Positions 36,130-46,967 of a stretch of 64,000 nucleotides of DNA are shown here, one piece after another (the first letter of the stretch is position 1; every line of letters starts with the position of its first letter). The stretch covers positions 13,379,385 to 13,443,384 of the forward strand of contig NC_088295.1 of the NCBI RefSeq assembly GCF_032854445.1. Reading direction: 5' to 3'. This DNA is from Liolophura sinensis. Its lineage: Eukaryota; Mollusca; Polyplacophora; Chitonida; Chitonidae. The notes under the pieces were generated by a model. The model was given only the letters and a program-made list of their open reading frames with translations. It ran no database searches and was not told the origin of the DNA. A program made the position numbers and the translations under genes.

Positions 36130-36635
36130 TTTGTCGGATACATGTTGTTGCCTCCTCTGGTTAATGCCGGATACATGCTGTTGCCTCCTCTGGTTAATGC
36201 CGGATACATGCTGTTGTCTCCTCTGGTAAATGCCGGATACATGCTGTTGCCTCCTCTGGTAAAAGTCGGATACATGCTGTTTCCTCCTCTGGTAAATGCC
36301 GGATACATGCTGTTTCCTTCTCTGGTAAATGCCGGATACATGCTGTTGTCTCCTCTGGTAAATGCCGGATACATGCTGTTGCCTCCTCTGGTAAAAGTCG
36401 GATACATGCTGTTTCCTCCTCTGGTAAATGCCGGATACATGCTGTTTCCTTCTCTGATAAATGTCGGATACATGCTGTTGCCTCCTCTGATAAATGTCGG
36501 ATACATGCTGTTGCCTCCTCTGATAAATGTCGGATACATGCTGTTGCCTCCTCTGATAAATGTCGGATACATGCTGTTGCCTCCTCTGATAAATGTTGGA
36601 TACATGCTGTTGCCTCCTCTGATAAATGGGCTTTT
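36130..36635. repeat. 33-bp minisatellite, about 15 copies
   Basis: The unit is ggtaaatgccggatacatgc plus tgttgcctcctct. Copies start every 33 bases from 36134. Variants (ggttaatgcc, gataaatgtc, ttcctt) are clustered, showing local copying. Both strands lack stops through the array, giving 11-residue periodic peptides (minus strand YQRRQQHVSDI type). No splice context or conserved flank argues for real coding. Confidence 0.9.
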
Positions 36636-37282
36636 CAATATAGCATTCAGAAATTTTCGTGTGTGGAATTTCTGTCCACAAATTCAAGTATAAAATATTC
36701 TCATGGGCCACAAATTATATCGCCTGGACTTCATGTTGTAACCGCTTTTGTACTTTGGATCATAATGAGGACTTAATGGCTATATGTATATTGCTCCTAA
36801 AACCCTGTAGCTATGTATATTGTTTTGTGTTCCATCACTTGGCACTTCATTACTAAGTCATTCTTAATTCACAAAGCAGAAATGTATAACACTCAACATT
36901 TAGAGATATATTCTTCTGTATGTGTGTAGAAGTGCAATTTGGTGCACGAGTTATTTGTAAATTTACGATTCTAAATTTTGCCCTGGAGTTAACATTACCG
37001 ATACATTATTACGTCAAGCTGATTTGAAGGGAATTGTTTTCTCAGCAGATGATACATATATGACAGCCTCTCCATTGGCCATTTCCAAGTGGCATTATAA
37101 GGGGTCTTAAAAAAAGCAAAAAAAAAACAAAAAAAAAAAACACGTCAACAACAGAACAAAAAATCATTGCAATAAAATTCAGATTGTGGCTGTCCTGTGT
37201 TTTGTTGGAGAAATGAAAAGGCGGACCAGTCTACACTTTTACAGACGTGGTTATAGTTTTTCGTTTATAAATAATCATCTGG

Positions 37283-37335
37283 GGCCTCCGCGGCTCAGTT
37301 GGTTAGCGCGCTAGCGCAGCGTAGTGACCCGTAAT
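37283..37335 (+). repeat. V-SINE head fragment
   Basis: ggggcctccgcggctcagtt and ggttagcgcgctagcgcagc are the tRNA-like 5' end of the SINE found inverted at 9.8 kb. The rest is absent. Confidence 0.6.
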
Positions 37336-38724
37336 ACTAATCAAGGAATGCTCTAATAAGCTGGGATCGAATGTGTTTTGTTTCGTTGCGAATTCGCTAG
37401 ACTACAGACCTTCAACATTCCCCTTGAAGGCTATCGATGAAGGGTTGTCGTCGTGTGAATCACGATACCGGTTTATTATGTAACCGCGGATACAGCACGC
37501 CTGTCATTGTGTGCCCTGAACATGTCTGGTTTAGAATGCCTCGTGATATTTCACAAATTTCATGGATCTTGGGCCTGCGATATTGGCCTAATTTGATAGT
37601 TTCAGTTTCAGCATGTAAACGCGAAGTTCATCAAGGCAAAGGCGATACGTGAATTACTCGCCTGTGCGGATTAGTATATGTTGGTATTGGTATATAGTAA
37701 ATTGGTATGTAGCAAATATAGCAATTCATCCAAAGTTCTATCACATTCAGATTCTTTTCTGAGTTTGTGGAACGTTTTATATTCGTTTTTGTTTTATGGC
37801 CTTCTTGGTTTTGTCCATCGTTATACGTTATACTAGTACACAACGAAGGTGTCTTCTTATAGCTCATGTGTTTATCTTTTTCAGTTTACAGCACTTTTAT
37901 TACATGCTATATAAATGAAATAGTCCCGCAACATAAAGAAGAATGGAAATAAATTAATTAAGTACTTGTTTCGTCTTGTCGTCCATGTTCTTATATAATT
38001 TTTGATTCTTAACTTTGTTGTAGATCATGCCGCCTTCTAGCAGAATTCTAGAGCTAACCTTAACAGTGTAGCTGGAGCTAGAATTGTGCTATCCACCTTT
38101 GGGCATTGTTACATGGTCAGTCAAAAGTAACGGAAAGATGGATATACAAAGGATTGGGAAAATGGTTCATGTAGATTAAACTCTGGACTTCAGTTCTGAT
38201 GACAGATTTGACGAATGATGACGAATTTAACTGAGTCAAGCCTGGAGTTTCTGCATGTGTTACGCGAACATATGTAGTTAATAGAAAGACATCCCAGGGA
38301 ATATCAGTTCAATTGCCTCTATGCATAAAAAATCAATAATATTTTCATGGCTGACGATCGACCACATTGTATACATACATCTGCGTGTAGAATGCAGAGC
38401 TACATTTCCCGTAAGTTACCTTTTCGAGGCACTGAGTACCCTACTTTTCAGCACCATATGGCTCTGACCTACGAAGGGAAAACTGCGTTCGCAGCACTAA
38501 AATCTTTGTATTGACCTTAGTTATAGGCCCACCCCTTTAACATTAGCTATTGTGGTTCGTAAACACTGCCGTCGCTATAGGTAACATACTATGTAGCAGA
38601 TAATCCATACGGCTAAACGTTGACTGATGAGAAGAACTCGACAGTGCGATTGGTGGCTCAAATATCGAAACCAAGCACGGTTTAAACGGACGATAGACTT
38701 CGCAAACTTTGGAGGCTGATAGCG

Positions 38725-38795
38725 TCCATTTTTATATTGATCTTTGCGTCCCCACGCAGGGCGCGGTTTTAACAAAACAGCGTCACAGTGTAGAG
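38725..38795. repeat. GC-rich palindromic element, degraded copy 3
   Basis: cgtccccacgcagggcgcgg followed by ttttaacaaaacagcgtcac matches the arms of the elements at 18.84 and 20.69 kb. It occupies the place in duplication copy 2 that corresponds to 20.69 kb. Confidence 0.45.
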
Positions 38796-38851
38796 TAGCC
38801 TGTATATGTATTATGTATATATGACCTGTTTAAACATCCGTCACGTGACCA

Positions 38852-39052
38852 CCAATCGAAGAGCTCTGGCAAAAGAGTTGTGAGGTGTGCATACATGTCT
38901 AACATCGTATGTAACAGCATACGTTAACATAGCGAATTTTTGCGGATACACCCACCGTTTAATATTGTAGGTGCGGGAGACACAACCATTACCCAGCCAC
39001 TCAGCCGAAAATCTTCTTGTATTGCGCGAGGATTTCAAACGATAAATATGAG
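38852..39052 (+). promoter_or_regulatory. Candidate promoter and 5' untranslated exon of PLAC8-like gene 2
   Basis: CCAAT (38852-38856) follows a CACGTG E-box at 38842-38847. The donor ATGAG/gtaagg after 39052 aligns with that of gene 1. The E-box is absent from copy 1, a possible regulatory difference. Confidence 0.35.
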
Positions 39053-39573
39053 GTAAGGTTGTTTCTATCCTTTTAGATTTTTATCACTCAATCTCCGATT
39101 GAGTTCAAGCTGAACTCAAATTGTTGACGCTTTTGCCTGGAGAACCACGGGTCAACAAAGAACATTGTAACAATTTATCTAGAATTCAACATTAAATTCA
39201 TGCATGTCGGAGAAAGGTTGGTGTAGATTGACTAATGCAAGCATTTAACTTGTATGGGGGAGAATCGGTGGAAAGAAACATCCATGTTTTTACTGGACCA
39301 TGGTGGTAAACTTGCCGGCCTATTCGCGCTGGCTTGCTTTCGATTGAAATCAATGTCATTCACATGCATACATACACTTTTTGATAAGGTCTTTGGCTCA
39401 GAAAAAAAGCGTGGGTCTGATTTAGGGGAATCGTCAGTAACGCGCCAAAGTCGGTGGTTACAACGGTTACTTATCTTTCCTTCACTGATGAATCTTGCAA
39501 CCCGTCCTAAGTGAAATGATCTTGGAAACGAACGATAAACCATAATGAAATAAAACTCAACACCGATGAGTGC

Positions 39574-40323
39574 TGTTACGACCCAAACTGTCTGTATTAT
39601 AAAGAGATGGCTTGTTCGAAATACACGACAGTTTAGCCGCACAAAAAAGTAACCAAAACCAGCAGATTTTATTTTACAACAATTTATTAGCTTAACAAGA
39701 ACAGATAATAAGACTTAAACAAATACTAAAGTACTTAAGTTTAACAAGAAGGGATAGCAGTATCTATACAAATACTAAAGTACTTACGGTGTCAAGTCCA
39801 AACGGACGCATATATTCCACAATATATACCACACAGGCATAAATGCTCAGAGGCAAATTCACAAGAGGGAAAATCCACAGTATAACTGAGTGTATGACGA
39901 AATATACAAAATTCCACAGACAGGGTCCGTGTACTAATAGGCACTGTGTATACAGGAGCACAAATTAAACATACAAGTTCAGACTGAACAAGTGCTCGGT
40001 GGAGATAGGATATAACAAAGCCAGAGGCAATAGAGACACCAAACTTCAGCACAAAAGGCCTACTAAAGTAATACACAGCGAAAGCACCCAAAACTCTCAA
40101 TAATTCTACGTTCTCTCCGTTCTATGTTCTCTCCCGTCTTATATAGCCTGGTGGAATTGTCCAGAATAAGAAAATTCCTGAGCACTTGATGTAAACAAAC
40201 AGGCACCGAACTGAGCGTATTCTGGAACATTCTAAGGTAGAGGCAGACATCACTCCCTGAACTTAGCATGTGTAAACAGTGGCAAGCTATATTTAGAAAC
40301 CGACGGCAGTCGTGCACATAACA
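39574..40323 (-). mobile_element. Solo LTR, probably Ty3/Gypsy-like
   Basis: The 750-bp element has ends TGTTA...TAACA (perfect short inverted repeat) and is flanked by a 4-bp target duplication GTGC (39570-39573 and 40324-40327). On the minus strand it carries a TATA box (40139-40145) and AATAAA-type signals downstream, the layout of an LTR. No internal coding region is present, as expected after LTR-LTR recombination. The family assignment rests on the ends and duplication length. The intact ends and duplication suggest moderate age, younger than the segmental duplication, since the other copy lacks it. Confidence 0.7.
40220..40232. promoter_or_regulatory. Heat-shock-element-like trimer in the LTR
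   Basis: TTCTGGAACATTC fits the three-unit heat-shock element nTTCnnGAAnnTTCn exactly. It lies about 75 bases upstream of the LTR TATA box on the minus strand. A weaker GAA/TTC cluster lies at 40154-40176. Confidence 0.5.
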
Positions 40324-41207
40324 GTGCATATACTGTACAGATATATTAATTATTCTGCTTTTTGGGCTGAATAGAACTGCAACGTCATCGCATTGAAACA
40401 CAGTCACTAAATTAGAAAAAAGATTGTGTTTGGAGATAAATGAGTCTCAAATTACACTTTAGATGATTTGCCCTTAAAAAAACAAGCAAACCTACAAAAA
40501 CCTATGTAATTTTGGCACATTATCAGTTCACTGCCACATGGTATTGGTGCCTGACTTTGTTCGCCTGTGGAGGGGCTTGTATTGCTAGGGGACGAAGTTC
40601 GATTTGTAGATTAGCCCCCCCCCCTCTCCACTTCATACGCACCTGGTAAAAACATGCCGTCAAACTCAATGCAGCTCAGTTAAGTTATACAATGTCCTGC
40701 GAATGTTAATTTTATCGATGCTGATAGAGCTAAGTATCCGCATTGCATGGCAACTGTCGTCATAATAAACAGGAGTTTACAATAGAATATCTTGTGAACG
40801 AATACGTCCATAAATTATTATAGGCCTACTGACAGTATCATTTTTTACTCATGACCGACATAACCCATATTTCATTGTTAATGTGGTAGTTCCATGAAGA
40901 CACATATTTTCAGCGAAACCCAAAATAGTTTGACAAATATTCAAGCGATATTTTTATGACTACTTTTTTCTTCACAACTCTACCACCTACAACATATTTT
41001 CCTAAATAAAGTAAATAAATTTCTTAAATAGTTCAATCGGCCGTAATGATGGTGCGCTAGACTCTCTGCTGAAGTGTATAAAATTACATTACGTTTCTGT
41101 TCATGCATACAGAAGGTGAGACAGAAAATCATGGTTTGGGTGTATTTTTTTCCCAAACCTTGCTTGGATCTAGCTTTACTCGACTTTGACAAAACAACCC
41201 AATAGCG

Positions 41208-41300
41208 ATTGACTTTTATTCATGTCTTACTTTTATTCATGTCTTACTTTTATTCACGTCTTACTTTTATTCATGTCTTACTTTTATTCATGTCTTACTC
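41208..41300. repeat. 18-bp tandem repeat, about 5 copies
   Basis: The unit ttcatgtcttacttttat is nearly perfect; one copy has ttcacgtc. Confidence 0.9.
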
Positions 41301-41342
41301 AGTGAGGTAATAACAAAATGAAGTTTAGTTACTAATAAAATA

Positions 41343-41596
41343 TTATTCATTTATTGGATTGGTCATTCACACCGTAGAATATTTCACATATATACGGCGG
41401 CGGTCTGCTTTATGAGGGGAGGAAACCGAGCAGACCCCGGGGGAAACCCACGACAGGTTGTTAGCTGATCTTCTCACGAACGACCGAAGAGAAAGCCACC
41501 ATGAGCTAGACGAACTCACAACGATCGCATTGGTCAGAGGCTTCTGTAATTGCGCTGCGTTAGCACTCTAACGACTAGGCCACGGAGACCCTCATA
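41343..41596 (-). repeat. V-SINE (RUDI-like), near full length
   Basis: In plus-strand order: the tail (ttattggattggtcattcac, atttcacatatatacggcgg), the V-domain (gaggaaaccgagcagacccc), and the tRNA-like head in reverse (actctaacgactaggccacg, gagaccc). More diverged than the 9.8-kb copy. Confidence 0.7.
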
Positions 41597-42879
41597 AAAC
41601 ACTACTGGAGTGAGAGATGAAGGATAACCCTCGAGGAGAGCAGCGTGGAATGGTTTATCCTTTTCAATCGTCACGAGAACAACATTTTTGTAATTCAGTA
41701 CTTTCTGCGCATTATTCTGGTTACGTGACAGAATACGTAAAATGAATGATGACAATGGAGACAGAACAACGGCGACATATGTAAAATTACCTTTATATAG
41801 AGGACGATATAGAATGAAGCGTGTTATAAAACTGGCCCATCGTGTATATAAGTGAATACTTCTTGAATATATCATTAAAAAACAATCAAACAAATAATTA
41901 GGAAACTAACGAATAGGGTCACGGTTGACTTGAGTTGTATAAACCTCTGCCTCCTATGAGTTTAGGAAAAGAAGCCAGTATCAAACACAATCACATCTGT
42001 AGGCTGAGAGGATACAGCATTACGAAATGGTTTCTGACTTTGCGAAGACGGTCCTTGTCAGAAAGTAAGTAGATGTTATATGCTTTCGAAAAAATTAAAT
42101 CATAAACACGTAAAGCGCTGCATGCATAATTTTAGATACAGCCAGTAAGACACCAGAGGAAAACATGGTGTCATTTCTTCATTGTGAAATTATCGGCAAT
42201 CTTTTGAATACCTTATATATTTCATTTAAGGATGATTAATTCGAGGCTGTCATGGATATGTTACACGTGACTTCTTTGATTAATAAACATTTAGAAAGGC
42301 ATGGTTACCTCTTAGCCAACAATGCACAGACTATCCCAACATGAAGGCTATTCCAACATGGGTAATAACCCAAGACGGATGCTGTGCCAGTTCTTTGGCA
42401 TCGTAACACAGATAACATCATAATATGGAGATTGTCCCAAAACGCTTACTTTCTTACACTAATATCATCCATAGCCGTGTTTTGTCGAGTGGGAAGTTAT
42501 ATAGAAATTGACCAAATCGCAATGTCCTCGGAGTGAAATTTCATATTCAAACTACAATTATATAAAAAAGCGAGTAAGGAAATAAAAACACCCCTGTCGT
42601 CAACATTTCGGACGTGTTACAGATGCGTCAATGTTAAGCAGCACTATGATAAAAGTAAACCATTAGTGTTGGAGCTTTGTTTTGGGGTTTGTTATGGAAT
42701 TAGAAATATCTGATACTTACAGGCGTATATTCTCATTATTCAGAAGTCCATGACTATAGGTCTTGTATTGTCTGTCGTGGAAAGAGTAACCTGTGTAGAA
42801 AGTCATATATGAAAACACAGAGGTAACTGTGTCGCCACGGATTGACTTGGGAAGCGAAATATGTATTTTAAACATGGAC

Positions 42880-43012
42880 GTCTTACACCTAGATTGTACG
42901 TGATACATCCATGGTGGAGCATAATCTTTCCTACCATATTGGCTGCCGTAGTATACCTGTAGATGAAATATTTTCTTGAATACATGGTACACCAAGCGAA
43001 TAAATAAATAAT
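42880..43012 (+). repeat. V-SINE 3' fragment
   Basis: cctaccatattggctgccgt, then agatgaaatattttcttgaa and caccaagcgaataaataaat are the diverged V-domain end and tail. It lies just before exon 1 of PLAC8-like gene 2. Confidence 0.5.
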
Positions 43013-43130
43013 TATTATTGATAAATAAATCGAAAACAATTGCTGCAAAACGAAAATTTCTCGTAAGAACCAGTGTAATGCATTTTGACTGTTAAATTTA
43101 TATTCATGTCCGTCTAGTGTCGCACCAGTA

Positions 43131-46100
43131 ATGGACCTAAAAGAGCAGCCACCGCAATACAATCAACAGCCACACCCCATTCAACAGGGCTACGACCAGC
43201 CTATGCAACCACAGTTCCAGCCAGTACAACATACCGTAAGTTTCCGCTACTCTACTACTCCAGTTCATGTTAGAAGATTGTGTGTCAGTGTGTTATTTAA
43301 TCTCAATAAGCAAATAGCGTATTAACTTTTTTCAGTGGCATTTGGATCAAGCCGGATAACGCAGAAATATATGAATGACATACTTTTTTTTAGTTTATAT
43401 GAACTAAGGTGGATAGTGTGCAATTCATATATTTCCTCGAATACAGAAACAGCACATCGACTATAAAGAAACTTTATCAAATCATCAGGTGTTAACAGAA
43501 TAAAACCAATGGTCTTCATGATAACGAGGACAGCTGTGTGTCAAGAAAATGAGTGACATTTTTCTTTCATAAAATTAACCTGCAAGCAGACGGAAAGTCG
43601 TCTGTGTCAATAGCTTATTGACATTCGGAGAGTTTGACCAGCCCCGATAGTTCAGTTGGAAGAGCGTCCTCTTCAGGACCGGTAGATCTAGGGTCAGTCC
43701 TGGGTCGGATCTCACACCCAAGATATTAAAAGAGGAAGTTGTAACTTACGTCGAAAGTCCACTGGGGAAGGGCCCTTTCTATTTTCTCCCCCCCCCCCCC
43801 TCTCTCTCTCTCTCTAACATCCATAATATGCTGACTTGCTGTACTTATTCTTTCAGCATTACTCTCTGTAAATTTATTTTGTTCTGTTACTTTTTATACA
43901 GAATTACGTCCTCTACTCACTACACTATGGATCTTACTTAAAAAATAAGTGGGCCTGTATACCAAGACTGACTGGATATACTTTCGTGTCTCTGGACAGT
44001 TTTTCAACTTTAAGATCTATATAGATTTATATTTTCGTTGTTTACACGTCCGATTTTCTTGGGATCTCTATCTTCTCCGTAGGCTTTTAATTTCCAATAG
44101 TGACTGCATGTGTAAACTATGTTCAGTTAACACAGATTTTTGTCCAGTGCCGACTGAGATTGAGATCGTCTGTCGTGTATGTTAAATGCGATGCAAAGCC
44201 AGCAGTTAAAACGAATGAATGAATGTTTGGGATTTAACGTCGTAGTTAACAATTTTTCAGTCATATGAAGTCGAGGCGTCACACGGTGTGTGTAGACATA
44301 CTTTGTCGTCTTGTGGTAGGGCGAGTTCATGTCGCCAAAGTACTGCCGCCACTGAAGTATCATGCTGAAGGCAACATACATGACACCCCACCCAGTCACA
44401 TTATAATGACACTGGGATAACCAGACCTGTTTCCTTGCTCTAACCTCTCAGTGCTGAGCGTCATGCAAGCGAGGCAGCAACAAGTAACATTTTTAGTCTT
44501 TGGTATCACCCGACCCGGGTTTGATCCCTCCCGACTTCGAGGCGGGCGTTCTAATTTTATAGAGTAATTCTTGACCAGTGACGTCTAATAAATTGCAATT
44601 AAGATCACTGCATGTTTTCTTTTACGTATAATTCTACTAAAGCTATGGAGTTATGGTGCGTGTAAATTGCTACTGTTTATGCATTTACATAAATAGTTAG
44701 AGTAAAATTATGAAAAAATCTGTAAACTGACGAGAGGCCGTATTTCACCAGTTACGTGTGACCATTTGCCAGCAATCACTGTCATCGCTGCTCTGTATTT
44801 ACCCTTTACTCTGTACGTCATTAATTATATTGATAGGTTTTCTTCTCTCAGTTATTGACTGCATTTATATAAGATCTATATTATTCTATGTAAGAGTAAA
44901 TCTTCAAAATTATTTCTCTGTGAGTTCGAGTCCAGCTCATGCTGGTTTCGTCTCGTATGAAGATCTGACAGACACCTACGGATGGTCGTTGGTTTCCTCC
45001 GGGGTCTGTCCGATTTCCTCCCACCATAAAGCTAGCCGCCGCTGTATAAGTGAAAAATTCTTGAGAAAATAAGAAATTCAAGTAAATAAATAAGTCAAAA
45101 CTATTTGGGACTTCCATAAATTTGGATGCTGTTTTGAAACACAAAACATAAAAGAAACATCCGGTAACTTGCTTACGCTTCTGCTAAGTTTCTTCTCTAC
45201 CTACTGTTAAATTTCTGTAGAGTCAGACGACGGTGATAGTCCAACAGCCCCAGAGCACTGGTCCGCGTTTTAAGAATGTGCGAACTTGGAGTTCCCCTCT
45301 GTGTGGATGTTTTGAGGACATCACAAGCTGTATGTATTACTCTGTGCCATACACGTCTGCTATGTACATATAACTGTTTTGTAACGCTTTATCTGGGTTA
45401 AGGGTAAGTGGACAAAATTTTGAGTATGAATAAGTTAAACAATCGATCAGTTTCATGGAAATATTTCCTGTCAGGAGCGTAAATCAGCGATTTCAGCTAA
45501 CTGAAATCGTTTTTGTGTTACAGCGTAAAATTTTTCTACTGTCGGGAATAAGTTCCCTTGTTCTGATAGGACGGTTATGAATGGTTGTGATCTATTCACC
45601 ACTGAAATTGGAATATTTTGATATTTTGTCAGGAACGTAAAGTACACTGTAGGATCATGCCACAAGAACAGGCTATAGATGTAGCAACTGTACCAGTAAC
45701 TCCGGTGCCGTTAATAGGTGTTCGGTAACCGGTCGTGGCTCAATGGTTAAAATTATTGTTTTCATTCGCAATAAGACACTAAATGAGGATTGAAACCCAT
45801 TCTTGACAGTGTTCGTGGGGCCTTGGTGACTGTAAGCGGCCGACGAAGCTCATGTGACTGTTTGCGCAGTCCTCTGCGCAGTCTATTGAAGGCCACTTGT
45901 ATCATAGTATGAGTGTCCACTGGCTTACCCCGGGCATTGTGATTTCTTTCAACCTTGAAACACACTACCGTTATAAAATGGAAAAAAATTCTTCAGTATG
46001 ACCTTAGATAACAAACAAAGAAAATAAACATGTGGGTGTAGATGAAGGGTTTCTTCCTTGGGCTTGCTGCAGGCCTGCTTGGTTGGTGTTGCCTGCCATG

Positions 46101-46967
46101 TTACGAGTGTCATTTGTCAATGAGGATGGGTGAGTCCTGCTGTGTCCCAATCTGTGTCCCCGGCGCTATGATTGCACTGAGGGCCAAACTCAGAGGAGAA
46201 CAAGGCATACAGGTGAGCTTTGAATTAAAAAGACACCAGTGCTAACCCACCAGTTACTCATATTGTTTACTTTTCGTGCCACTCACAAGGCTAACACTAC
46301 AAACATCTGATATGAAGGTTCTCTTATATTCTTCTCATAATGTTGAACTGTATATACAAATATCTGACGTGACGTTTTTGTTATATATGCTTTTCATACT
46401 GTCTAAATATATATACAGACACATGATGTGACATTTCTGTTATATACTTCTCATACAGCATGCCTTTTCAGTCTGGTCTTTCTGTCATGTACTTTTCATG
46501 CTGCGTATAGTGCATATACATGTATACATACGTATCAGCAATAGACGTGACTCGACTTGACGTTTCTGTTAACTGCTTGTCACAATAACATCTTATTAAC
46601 CATACATACATTTGACGTAACATTTTAGTTATGCTAGTTATATATACTTCTCATAAAGTCTTCCTATGCCTATAGAGAGATTTGGCGTGACACTTCTCTT
46701 ATCCTCTTCTCATACAATCATCTTACTAACTGCATATTCCATTCGTCATATGCAGGATATAAGTAATCGAAAAATACCTCGTAAAACACAAATCGAGGAA
46801 ATAAAGAAATGGAGGTATGATTGGTTGAAATGTTTTGTTTTATTGCGGGTTTCAATAATTTACAGGGCTCTGTGTGTGACGACTGTGTCACCCAAAGCTG
46901 CTGCGGACCATGTGCTACATGTCAGCTGGCGAGAGAGCTCAACTACATACAATACAACGGCCTCTAA
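43131..46967 (+). CDS. PLAC8-family cysteine-rich protein, gene 2
   Basis: Paralogue of the gene at 22.3-31.0 kb, in the same orientation. Preferred exons: 43131-43235, 45633-45717, 46073-46212, 46866-46967 (143 residues, phases consistent). The N-terminal head is 14 residues longer (adds DQPMQPQFQPVQH) and again rich in Q and P. Exon 2 encodes MPQEQAIDVATVPVTPVPLI. Exon 3 encodes LLGWCCLPCYECHLS, MGESCCVPICVPG and ALRAKLRGEQGIQ. Exon 4 encodes GSVCDDCVTQSCCGPCATCQ and LARELNYIQYNGL. Exon 2 differs in length from gene 1 by exactly three bases, which supports its being coding. The acceptor before 46073 has a good pyrimidine tract (tttcttccttgggcttgctg). A candidate AATAAA lies at 47412-47417. 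Likely a similar function to gene 1; the extra E-box upstream may change its expression. Confidence 0.75.
43633..43745 (+). repeat. SINE tRNA-like head, 3'-truncated
   Basis: ccccgatagttcagttggaa, gagcgtcctcttcaggaccg and the B-box-like gggtcagtcctgggtcgg match the head of the SINE at 15.7 kb. The following aagaggaagttgtaac is also shared. It is absent at the equivalent place of gene 1, so it came after the duplication. Confidence 0.6.
44205..44560 (-). repeat. tRNA-derived SINE (type B), near full length
   Basis: Inverted counterpart of the 17.3-kb SINE: ttaacgtcgtagttaacaat, gtcgccaaagtactgccgcc, acaccccacccagtcacatt, cctctcagtgctgagcgtca, and the head tttgatccctcccgacttcg. Intronic in PLAC8-like gene 2 and absent from gene 1. 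Confidence 0.7.
44880..45094 (+). repeat. V-SINE-like copy in PLAC8 gene 2 intron
   Basis: Positional counterpart of the SINE at 24.06-24.30 kb, with the same left flank (gtaagagtaaatcttcaaaa) and right flank (attcaagtaaataaataagt followed by caaaact). Confidence 0.7.
45725..46020 (+). repeat. tRNA-like SINE (third type), gene 2 intron
   Basis: Head taaccggtcgtggctcaatg, body with cccgggcattgtgatttctt, tail aaaaaattcttcagtatgac. Positional counterpart of the copy at 24.77-25.03 kb. Confidence 0.6.
46073..46212 (+). CDS. PLAC8-like gene 2, cysteine-rich core exon
   Basis: Encodes LLGWCCLPCYECHLSMRMGE, SCCVPICVPGAMIALRAKL and RGEQGIQ with donor CAG/gtgagc. It has one more cysteine than gene 1 (GWCC against GWFC). 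Bases 46096-46230 are almost identical to 25105-25239. Confidence 0.8.
46270..46700. repeat. Degenerate ~55-bp intronic repeat, gene 2
   Basis: Units such as gtgacgtttttgttatatat, gcttttcatactgtctaaat and atatacagacacatgatgtg match the array in the same intron of gene 1. The array therefore existed before duplication and is uninterrupted here. Confidence 0.7.

Noticed and set aside
36109-36711. 200-residue repetitive reading frame as a protein gene
   Set aside because: It is produced by a stop-free 33-bp tandem repeat, which is open on both strands; no splice or start context supports translation.
39232-39642. 136-residue minus-strand reading frame
   Set aside because: It overlaps the end of the solo LTR and has no recognisable domain, paralogue match or splice context.
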